NCBI GenBank assembly: GCA_964586225.1
Contig: CAZPHD010000047.1
Coordinates: forward strand, 1-20,915
Origin: JANJUB01 sp964586225
GTDB taxonomy: Bacteria > Armatimonadota > Fimbriimonadia > Fimbriimonadales > Fimbriimonadaceae
DNA: 20,915 nt
Direction of reading: 5' to 3'
The number at the start of each line of letters is the position of its first letter. Positions within the stretch are counted from its first letter, which is position 1. The position numbers were made by a program, and so were the translations under genes. Below are positions 11,747 through 18,319 of this stretch, piece by piece. A model generated the notes under the pieces. The model was not told where the DNA came from. It did no database searches and saw only the letters and a list, made by a program, of their open reading frames with translations.

Positions 11747-14260
11747 TCAGAGCCTCGGATCAACCGGTTCGCTCTCAAGCGCGAGCACGCCAAACACACA
11801 CTCGTGGACCCGGCGCAATGGCTCATGCCGTAAGAAGCGCTCAATCGCTTCAACGCCCAGCGCAAACTCACGGCGGGCAAGACCTCGTTTCCGAGCGAGT
11901 CCCCGCTTACGAAGTCGACTCAGGTTCGCGGGATTCAGATAATCGGGGCCGTAGATGACGCGTAGGTACTCCGGGCCGCGGCACTTGATCGCGGGCTGAA
12001 CCAACTCGTGCTCGCCAGCCACCACGAACGATAGCGGCTTGACCACCATGCCCTCACCCCCACCTGACACCAGAGACTCCCACCAAGCGCACGTTTCGGC
12101 GATCTCGGTTTCCGAATCCAGATCAACGACCCGATACGGAGTCCGCATCAGAATCGTCGGTTCCTGGTCACACATTCTCCCGAGCGTCTCCATGTGCCAC
12201 ACGTGGTCGCGGTCAGTGTAGATGCCCTGCTCGCCTGCCATCAGATGAAAGGGCGCAAGTTTATAGTCGTCAAGTGACTCCACGCGCCAGCAGTACCGCC
12301 GATAGGCGGCTCGGAACAAGTGGGCCGACTCCGCCCGCGTCTTGCCCTCGTTGAGAACGCCTTGCGCCCCTTCGAGTCCGCGCGCCATGAGCTGCTCGGC
12401 CACGGATTCCCAAACCGCGGCGCTCGCTTCTGCCGAAGCCGCCACGGGGGCATATTGTTCGCGTAGCAAGCCAACCGCCTTGGCTGACCAGGGCATCAAC
12501 TCAAGGTCCAGGAGCAGCCAATCGGTCTGAAGCTCGTCGAAGAGACCGCTGGCCGAGGCGGCGGCGGAAACGCGTCCGAGGATCGTCTGCTCGGCTTCGC
12601 GATCATCAAAGAACCGGCGACCGGTACGCGTCGTGATGATGCCGGCGTCGCCGGTATTAACGCGGAACCGCTTCTGAGCTACATCAGCATCCCGACACAC
12701 CACCGCCACCGCCCGCGATCCCATGTGCTTCTCCTCGCAAACCACCTGGCGGACGCCGACGTTGCGGTAGTAGTTCATCGCTTCGGTTGGGTATTCCAGG
12801 TAGCCGTCGCGGTCGCTGGTTTCGCAGGGCGACATCGTGGGCGGTAGGTAGATCAGCCAGCGGGGATCGGCGGCAAACCGCGACATGACTTCCAACGCCG
12901 CAATCGCATTCTCCTCTCGGATGGTGATTCGGTTGCCGAGGCGCGTTTGCACGGTCATGCGGCCGAGCACGTCACGAATGTCGAGAAGATCATCTTCGAT
13001 GCGCGTGTAGCCGACCGGTCGGACGGGCTCGGAATACACCTGCTCGGCGGGGACGCTGACTAACTCGCGCTCGGGATACCGAAGCGCAGTTAGGCTTCCG
13101 CCAAAGCAACATCCAGTGTCAATGTCGATCGTATTGTTGAGCCATTCGGGTTGAGGCACCGGCGTATGGCCGTAAACCACGAGCGTCTCGCCGCGGTAGT
13201 TTCGCGCCCACTCGTAGCGAACGGGCAGCCCGAACTCATCGATTTCGCCGGTGGTCTCACCGTAGAGCGCAAAGGCGCGCACAGCCCGTGAACCCCGGCC
13301 CTGCATCTCCTCGAGCAACCCGGCGTGGGCCACGCACAACTTGCCATCGTCAAGAACGGCGTGGCTCACCAGGCCATCCAGGAACTCGGCGACCTCGCGG
13401 CGGAACTCCTCGGGTTCTTGGGCAAGGGCGGCAATCGTCTCCGCCAATCCATGGTTGAGGCTCACGTTAGCCCTATTCAGGGCGCGCACCAGCTTGATGT
13501 CGTGATTACCCGGTACCGCCAGCGCGACCCCCGAGGCCACGGCACGCATCACAAACCGAAGCACCTCGGCGGGCTGCGGACCCCGATCCACGAGGTCGCC
13601 CAGGAACACGAGCTTCCGCTCCTCCGGGTGGGCGATCTCGGGCTCGATCTGCCAGCCCAATCGGGTCAAGAGACTTTGCAGTTCACTCCAGCAGCCGTGG
13701 ACGTCACCGATAATGTCGAACGGTCCGTGCTCTTCCGGTCGGCGACTCCAGATACGATCGCGCGTCAGCTCAAGATCGTCAATCTCCTCCTGACGCAGCA
13801 CAATGACCTTGTGGAATCCTTCGCTGCGTAGTTGCCCAAGGCTCCGGCGCAGATCGGCTCGTTGCGCACGTACCACGTGCTTGCCAAACTGCCGATTCGG
13901 CCGAAGGGCGTTGCGTTCGTGGCAGACCGACTCGGGAACATCGAGCACAATCGCAACCTTGAGCGCGTGCCATCGATCGGCGATCTCAATCAGCGGGGCC
14001 CGAGCCTCACGCTGCACATTGGTGGCGTCAATCACCGTCAGTCGCCCCAGTTCCAGCCGCTTGGAAAGCATGAAGTGGAGCGCTTCGAAGGCGTGCTTGT
14101 TGACGTTGAGCGTGTCCTCGTCGTCGAACACCATGCCGCGGAAGGTGTCGCTGCTCAGGACCTCAGTCGGCAAGAAATGGCGGCGGCAGAAGGTGGATTT
14201 CCCCGACCCGCTCGTGCCGATGATGACGATCATGCTGAACTCGGGGACCGAGTACGTCAT
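11747..14260 (-). CDS. pnkp: Bacterial polynucleotide kinase-phosphatase-ligase
   Basis: This is a three-domain RNA repair enzyme of 837 residues; the well-studied clostridial enzyme has about 870. The kinase domain has P-loop GTSGSGKS (15-22) and phosphorylates 5'-OH ends. The metallophosphoesterase domain has GDVHG (185-189), GDLVDRGP (221-228), GNHD (251-254) and GHTP (364-367) and removes 2',3'-cyclic phosphates. The ligase/adenylyltransferase domain has the AMP-accepting Lys K511 in KHMGSR. The C-terminus (LRRVHECVFGVLALESEPV) is well conserved in the family. The start overlaps the Hen1 stop as ATGA. The pair repairs RNAs cut by ribotoxins, with Hen1 marking the repaired junction by 2'-O-methylation. 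Confidence 0.95.
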   Translation of the reverse strand: MTYSVPEFSMIVIIGTSGSGKSTFCRRHFLPTEVLSSDTFRGMVFDDEDTLNVNKHAFEALHFMLSKRLELGRLTVIDATNVQREARAPLIEIADRWHALKVAIVLDVPESVCHERNALRPNRQFGKHVVRAQRADLRRSLGQLRSEGFHKVIVLRQEEIDDLELTRDRIWSRRPEEHGPFDIIGDVHGCWSELQSLLTRLGWQIEPEIAHPEERKLVFLGDLVDRGPQPAEVLRFVMRAVASGVALAVPGNHDIKLVRALNRANVSLNHGLAETIAALAQEPEEFRREVAEFLDGLVSHAVLDDGKLCVAHAGLLEEMQGRGSRAVRAFALYGETTGEIDEFGLPVRYEWARNYRGETLVVYGHTPVPQPEWLNNTIDIDTGCCFGGSLTALRYPERELVSVPAEQVYSEPVRPVGYTRIEDDLLDIRDVLGRMTVQTRLGNRITIREENAIAALEVMSRFAADPRWLIYLPPTMSPCETSDRDGYLEYPTEAMNYYRNVGVRQVVCEEKHMGSRAVAVVCRDADVAQKRFRVNTGDAGIITTRTGRRFFDDREAEQTILGRVSAAASASGLFDELQTDWLLLDLELMPWSAKAVGLLREQYAPVAASAEASAAVWESVAEQLMARGLEGAQGVLNEGKTRAESAHLFRAAYRRYCWRVESLDDYKLAPFHLMAGEQGIYTDRDHVWHMETLGRMCDQEPTILMRTPYRVVDLDSETEIAETCAWWESLVSGGGEGMVVKPLSFVVAGEHELVQPAIKCRGPEYLRVIYGPDYLNPANLSRLRKRGLARKRGLARREFALGVEAIERFLRHEPLRRVHECVFGVLALESEPVDPRL

Positions 14261-15648
14261 CGTGAGAACACCCCCATCAGGCTTGGCGCGCCATAGGGTT
14301 CGACCACCTCGCCGATCTCATCGATGAGCACCTCATAGCCAAACTCACCCGCGACCCGCTGCGCCCAATCGTTAAACTCAGCTCGCGTCCACTCAAACCG
14401 GTGGTCACTGTGGCGCAGTTCTTCAATGCCGTACACCTCGTTGTATTCGCGGTTCGGCGTCGTGAGCAACACGTGTCGGGGCCGCGCGTATCCAAAGACG
14501 GTCCGCTCGAACGCCGCTAGCCGCGGCGGGTCTAAGTGCTCTACGACTTCGACGACGGTGCCGACGTCGAACCCGGTCAGACGCTCGTCTTTGTACATCA
14601 AGCTTCCGTGAAGCAGCTGGATGCGTTCGCGCCGTCGCGGTGATGCTTCGTCCATGTTAAGCTTGCGGCGGGCGCGAGCAAGGTCGAAGTAACTCACGTC
14701 CATGCCCACGATTCGTTCGAGCCCGGCGATCGGGATGAGTTTGCGAAGGAGCTTGCCGTCGCCGCAACCGAGGTCCACAACGCTCTTGGGATTGAGATCA
14801 CGTACCAACTCGACGACGCGGTCATGGCGCTGGGTATGCAAGGAAACACGACGCTCGGGAACCAGATCTTCAGGAAGGGCGCTGGCTTCGTCAAAGGCGT
14901 TTTCTTCGGCGACCAGCTGCTCTTCGACGTTCGAAAGTTGCTCCAGTGCATCCCGCTCAAGCGACGGCTTGCGGCCGAGATAAGCCCGCACGATCCAGTT
15001 GCGCCGCGGATGATCGGCAAGCCATCCCGCCCCTTTCGTGAGGAGCTTCTCGACCTCGGTGGCATCCATGAAGTAGTGCTTCGAGGCGTCCAGCACTGGA
15101 AGCAAGATGTACACGTGCCGCAGCGCATCGCACAGGCGGAGCGTGCCCTTGAGCGTCAGATCGTAGTACGGACTCGAGCCCCACTCGGGGAAGTGGGCAT
15201 CAAGCAGGAGCGGGGTTGCTTCGACCGTGTAGCCGAGCGGGTCGAACAACTCGTGCAACATAGTCTCTGGCAGGCGAGTTCGCAACACGGGAATCCGGAT
15301 TTCGAGCGGGATGGCTTGCTCCGCGAGTTCGGGCTTTCCGCTACATCGGCCCTGCATCGCCGTGCTGAACGCTTCGATCAGCGCGACGCTTACGAACGAG
15401 CTTGCCGCATAGGGCCGGTCGTTCACGTACTGCCCGACGCTACCTTGCGGCTTGTCTCCGCCCCTGACCAACCGTACGGAGTCGATGTCAAGGAGTAACG
15501 CGGCCGTCGCGCGGTTCTCGTTCGCCTCCGGGAACGCCACGCAGACCTCGCCGAAAGTTAGGTTGGCGCGGTAGATCCGATCCGGGTGCTTGTGTAGCAG
15601 ATAACCCAGATCGGTAGCGGGTTGGTGCGTGGTCGAAATGAGGAGCAT
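14257..15648 (-). CDS. hen1: Hen1, 3'-terminal RNA ribose 2'-O-methyltransferase
   Basis: This is a 463-residue bacterial Hen1. The N-terminal half (MLLISTTHQPATDLGYLLHK and onward, to about residue 235) is the domain that binds and activates the Pnkp ligase. The C-terminal half is an SAM-dependent methyltransferase with DLGCGDG (292-298) and the metal-binding EVVEHLD (E367, E370, H371). It methylates the 2'-OH at the cut end before ligation, so the repaired RNA resists a second cut by the same ribotoxin. I chose the ATG at 15648 because MLLISTTHQPATDLGYLLHK is the family's usual N-terminus; the frame is open 15 codons further upstream. It is translationally coupled to Pnkp. A terminator upstream separates it from the helicase gene. 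Confidence 0.94.
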   Translation of the reverse strand: MLLISTTHQPATDLGYLLHKHPDRIYRANLTFGEVCVAFPEANENRATAALLLDIDSVRLVRGGDKPQGSVGQYVNDRPYAASSFVSVALIEAFSTAMQGRCSGKPELAEQAIPLEIRIPVLRTRLPETMLHELFDPLGYTVEATPLLLDAHFPEWGSSPYYDLTLKGTLRLCDALRHVYILLPVLDASKHYFMDATEVEKLLTKGAGWLADHPRRNWIVRAYLGRKPSLERDALEQLSNVEEQLVAEENAFDEASALPEDLVPERRVSLHTQRHDRVVELVRDLNPKSVVDLGCGDGKLLRKLIPIAGLERIVGMDVSYFDLARARRKLNMDEASPRRRERIQLLHGSLMYKDERLTGFDVGTVVEVVEHLDPPRLAAFERTVFGYARPRHVLLTTPNREYNEVYGIEELRHSDHRFEWTRAEFNDWAQRVAGEFGYEVLIDEIGEVVEPYGAPSLMGVFSR

Positions 15649-15694
15649 GGTCAGATGAGGGCAGAGGGTACCCGAGGGTCCGTGAAACAACAAA

Positions 15695-15728
15695 AGACGA
15701 GGTACGAGCGCAAGCTCGCACCTCGTCT
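15695..15728 (-). terminator. Rho-independent terminator of the DEAD-box helicase gene
   Basis: On the minus strand, AGACGAGGT and CGAGC pair with their complements around a four-base loop, with one A-C mismatch. The sequence then runs into TTTTGTTGTTT. The hairpin spans 15728 to 15695 and starts 18 bases after the helicase stop. It lies before the Hen1 start, so the Hen1-Pnkp operon needs its own promoter or readthrough. Confidence 0.85.
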
Positions 15729-15746
15729 AGCTCGTGCTTGGTGTAA

Positions 15747-16919
15747 CTACCTTCGGCGGCGGGGGATGGCGGCCAGCATCGCCGTCTTTGTGGGCCGCGT
15801 GAGGATCGGAGCCGGTTCGCCATGAGGCGACACCGGAATCGGCTTCGCCATCAGGCGCTCAATACTTGCGACGTCTTTCGCTTGATCCAGAAGCGCCAGC
15901 GTGATCGCCCGACCGGCAGCACCGGCTCGACCCGTGCGGCCGATGCGGTGAACATAGTCTTCCGGCGATTGCGGCACATCAAAGTTGATGACCAGCTCAA
16001 TGTCCTTCACATCGATGCCGCGCGCGGCAATGTCCGTAGCGACGAGCACGCGAACTTGGCCCGACTTGAAACCTTCGAGCGCGGCGCGACGCTGGGCCAG
16101 CGTGCGATCGGCGTGGATTTCCGCCGACTTGTGGCCGTCGTTATGCAGCATCCGGGCGAGTTTGCGCGCGCCGTGACGGGTGCGGGCAAACACCAGCGTG
16201 CTGCCACGTGTCTTGCCGATCAGCGATCGCAGATACTCCTGCTTGCGCTCTTGCGGAAGGTAGACGACTTCTTGGGTGACGAGGTGGGCGGCTGTTCCCG
16301 GAGGGGCGACGTCCACGCGCTTCGGCTGGTGCAGGAATTCCTCGGCGAGGCTCGCGATACTCGCGGGCATGGTTGCGCTAAACAGCATCGTCTGCCGCTG
16401 CGTTGGCAACTGGCGCATGATGGTGCGGATCGCGGGTGCAAAGCCCATGTCCAGCATCCGGTCGGCTTCGTCGAGCACAACGATGGACACATCGCGCAGA
16501 TTCAGCGTGCGCTGCTGGAGGTGATCAATCAGCCGTCCCGGCGTGGCGACGATGACGCGCGGGCGCGCCTTGAGTTCGCGAATTTGGCGACCCATGGAAT
16601 CGCCGCCGATGATGAGCGTCCCCGCGAGGCCGATCTTGTTGAAGGACTCGACGATCTGCTGGGCAAGCTCGCGGGTTGGGGCCAGCACGAGGGCGACCTG
16701 GCCCTGGCGGAGACGCTGCGCGATGGGCAGGCCGAAGGCAAAGGTCTTGCCGGTGCCGGTTTGGGCGAGGCCGATCACGTCGTGGCCGCCGAGTCCGATC
16801 GGAATCGCGGCGGTTTGGATGGGCGTGGGGGTCGAGATGTTGTGATGAAGCAGGCGAGCGCACACTTCGGGCGCAACGCCAAGCTCGGCAAACGCCGATT
16901 GGGTTTTGGTTTGAGACAT
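15747..16919 (-). CDS. DEAD-box ATP-dependent RNA helicase, RhlE-type
   Basis: This 390-residue helicase has the full motif set. It shows the Q-motif region (TPTPIQ), motif I AQTGTGKT (52-59), Ia PTRELAQQ, TPGR, II DEAD (150-153) and III SAT (181-183). RecA domain 2 has ARGIDVKDIELVINFDVPQ and motif VI HRIGRTGRAG. Only a short basic tail (IPRRRR) follows, shorter than most RhlE proteins. It unwinds short RNA duplexes, for instance in ribosome assembly or RNA decay. I prefer the ATG at 16919 (MSQTKTQSAFAELGV). A GTG at 16949 would add ten residues and overlaps the stop of a possible 37-codon upstream frame. It ends at a strong terminator. Confidence 0.92.
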   Translation of the reverse strand: MSQTKTQSAFAELGVAPEVCARLLHHNISTPTPIQTAAIPIGLGGHDVIGLAQTGTGKTFAFGLPIAQRLRQGQVALVLAPTRELAQQIVESFNKIGLAGTLIIGGDSMGRQIRELKARPRVIVATPGRLIDHLQQRTLNLRDVSIVVLDEADRMLDMGFAPAIRTIMRQLPTQRQTMLFSATMPASIASLAEEFLHQPKRVDVAPPGTAAHLVTQEVVYLPQERKQEYLRSLIGKTRGSTLVFARTRHGARKLARMLHNDGHKSAEIHADRTLAQRRAALEGFKSGQVRVLVATDIAARGIDVKDIELVINFDVPQSPEDYVHRIGRTGRAGAAGRAITLALLDQAKDVASIERLMAKPIPVSPHGEPAPILTRPTKTAMLAAIPRRRR

Positions 16920-16949
16920 AGGTTGTGAAAGGCGCACTGTAAAACTCAC

Positions 16950-17365
16950 GCGCCGGGTGAGGCTTGCCGCAAAACGAGATCAAGCTCAACCGGGGCAAAA
17001 CGTGCGGGAGCCTGTGCGCAACAAACCTGACGAAAGGAGGAGCGATGCGCTCGGTCCATGAGTAGACCTGGTTGCTACTATACCTGAGATGGGTTCGGGT
17101 TGGCTCGGGTTTGCTCGGGTTGGCACGGGTTTGCACGGGCTTGGTTCCCACCACAATTGTCGCCGCATGGGATTGAACGGCTCACATGAGACGGCTGGCG
17201 ACACTGTGGCGGGCAGCCGAGAATCGAGCTGCAACCTTGGCTGGTGTGAAGCCGCACTCGCGGACGAAGTAGTCGCGAGTGACCAGATCGTCAACCTGAC
17301 AGAGAAGCACCTGGAACCCAGACTTTGTCCCCAGTTCGATCCCGTCTCATCGTGTACTCTGATCA
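16950..17365. other. Intergenic stretch between helicase gene and attC: decamer repeats, possible remnants
   Basis: No convincing gene is present. On the minus strand a 37-codon frame (17059 to 16946) ends exactly at the helicase's alternative GTG start. A 42-codon GTG frame (17310 to 17182, ending ARHSVASRLM) lies just after the attC in the cassette direction and might be the remnant of a second cassette; no second attC was found. The stretch also holds the decamer repeats at 17095-17144. Confidence 0.4.
17095..17144 (+). repeat. Five tandem decamers, TCGGGTTGGC type
   Basis: The five units read TCGGGTTGGC, TCGGGTTTGC, TCGGGTTGGC, ACGGGTTTGC and ACGGGCTTGG. The period of ten bases is about one helical turn. 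A 22-base part of this block (17100-17121) recurs with two mismatches at 18278-18299, on the other side of the integron remnant. Confidence 0.8.
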
Positions 17366-17456
17366 GCCCAACGTTCGAGCTAAGCTGCCCGCGGTGTGCC
17401 TCAGCCCGGCCTTGCACCACTTGCCGAAGCGGGGCAGTTTGAGCAAGGGGTTAGGC
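17366..17456 (-). other. attC: attC recombination site of an integron cassette
   Basis: In the cassette (minus) direction the 91-base site begins with R'' GCCTAAC (17456-17450) and ends with R' GTTGGGC (17372-17366). The inner arms, which contain TTGCTCAAACTGCCCCGC and the complement of GAGCTAAGCTGCCCGC, pair with one unpaired base, the typical extrahelical base of attC hairpins. A variable central loop follows. The stop codon TAA of the cassette gene lies within R'', as is common for cassettes. Confidence 0.82.
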
Positions 17457-17971
17457 GTCACTCGTCGCGCCAACCTCGAGAGGATTTCTTCTTGCGTAAC
17501 TTACCCAGTAGCCCAGGATGCCATTCCAGCTTTGTTCGCAGATAGCCCAAGCCTGCGAGTTCAGTGGGTCGACGGCTTGCTCAAGTGGTGATCCGTGATA
17601 CCAGTCTGACCAACCATCTTCGCCAAGACGATGCCAATGCTCCCGAGCGTGTGTGAAAGCCTCTTTGAAGAGGGACGCCAGCTCGTTTGCACCAAGAACT
17701 TCAAGTCCTTGCGCGGTCTCTAGCGCAAGTTCTTCGTCATGCCAGTTTCCGAAATGCCATCCGAGGTCATCCATCGTTAGTGACACATCAAGATGATGGG
17801 TTGTCACCATCGCCCTGAGGCCAAGAGGGAGGCTCTGGGCGGCGTCGAGGAAGCCTGGCTGGCCTGGCCCGAGAGGCATTCGCTCATTCAGCACTTCGAC
17901 CAGGAAATCGAACACTTCCTGATCGGACGAGGATTGGAGTTGGCTTACAGTGGGGGGGGGCATGACGTCTA
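17372..17971 (-). mobile_element. Integron gene cassette, about 600 bp
   Basis: The cassette is bounded by two crossover points: G|TTAGAC just upstream of the gene and G|TTGGGC at the end of attC. It contains one gene close to both borders and no promoter of its own, the compact design typical of cassettes. The integrase remnant is on the other side and divergent, which is the normal integron layout. Confidence 0.78.
17451..17963 (-). CDS. Cassette-encoded hypothetical protein, 170 aa, possibly DUF4375-like
   Basis: This is a soluble, acidic, largely helical protein. Its central stretch (LTMDDLGWHFGNWHDEELAL, then ETAQGLEVLGANELASLFKEA) recalls the DUF4375/DMP19-like group of small accessory proteins, a weak match made from memory. 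Near the N-terminus a run of ten G on the plus strand (17951-17960) gives a Pro-rich start (MPPPTV) and is a possible slippage site. The ATG lies three bases after the GTTAGAC integration junction, and the TAA stop is inside attC. Expression probably depends on a promoter in the integrase/attI region. The function is unknown. Confidence 0.75.
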   Translation of the reverse strand: MPPPTVSQLQSSSDQEVFDFLVEVLNERMPLGPGQPGFLDAAQSLPLGLRAMVTTHHLDVSLTMDDLGWHFGNWHDEELALETAQGLEVLGANELASLFKEAFTHAREHWHRLGEDGWSDWYHGSPLEQAVDPLNSQAWAICEQSWNGILGYWVSYARRNPLEVGATSDA

Positions 17972-17972
17972 A
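17966..17972 (-). other. attI: Integron crossover core site (attI side of the first cassette)
   Basis: The minus strand reads GTTAGAC, matching the GTTRRRY core, with the cassette ATG three bases later. The attI site itself should extend into 17973-18050, but its integrase-binding repeats could not be identified by eye. Confidence 0.65.
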
Positions 17973-18060
17973 CTACGGAGTCTCTTGCAGATTACCGAAA
18001 TGCGTGCGCATTTCCGACATCAAAGTGCACTTGTGCGAGATACGGCCGCGATTACAACGC

Positions 18061-18092
18061 ATTATCCAGTTGGCCCGCCATCGCAGACTCAA
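18061..18092 (-). promoter_or_regulatory. Possible cassette promoter Pc
   Basis: On the minus strand TTGAGT (18092-18087) and GATAAT (18066-18061) are separated by 20 bases, the same long spacing as the promoter at 5771-5802. It points at the cassette and lies next to the integrase fragment, the usual place for Pc. The hexamers are imperfect. Confidence 0.3.
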
Positions 18093-18100
18093 CGTCAGGT

Positions 18101-18250
18101 GAACTGCGGACCGTCACCGAGTTCCTCAACGCGGCGCGAGACCACATGCGCAAGCGCCAGTTGAGCCCAAATACCGAGCGGGCATGCCTGCACCGGATAC
18201 GGGAATTCATCGAGTTCTGTCGGCGCAAGCACCCCTCAAGGTTGACTGGC
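18101..18250 (+). pseudogene. intI: Truncated integron-type tyrosine recombinase (N-terminal domain only)
   Basis: The frame reads ELRTVTEFLNAARDHMRKRQ, then LSPNTERACLHRIREFIEFC, then RRKHPSRLTG. This is the SAM-like core-binding domain of IntI/Xer recombinases, which have a pattern like HYSxRTExAYLxWIRRFIxFHxxRHP. Similarity stops near 18250, before any catalytic residue (Arg, His, Tyr). The frame then runs on without similarity towards the oppositely oriented glycosidase gene. An ATG is at 18146, but the domain begins earlier and the frame stays open to about 17973 without an obvious start codon. The gene is divergent from the cassette, as in intact integrons. It cannot encode an active integrase. 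Confidence 0.72.
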
Positions 18251-18277
18251 GAACGCTATGCCCGAGTTTCGTTTGGA

Positions 18278-18299
18278 TTGGCTGGGGCTTGCTCGGGTT
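18278..18299 (+). repeat. Second copy of the 22-base decamer-like sequence
   Basis: The sequence matches 17100-17121 at 20 of 22 positions in the same orientation. It lies between the breakpoint of the integrase fragment and the end of the glycosidase gene. The two copies flank the integron remnant and could have mediated the deletion of the integrase 3' part. Confidence 0.6.
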
Positions 18300-18319
18300 C
18301 ATACCCGCGTCCCAGCGAA

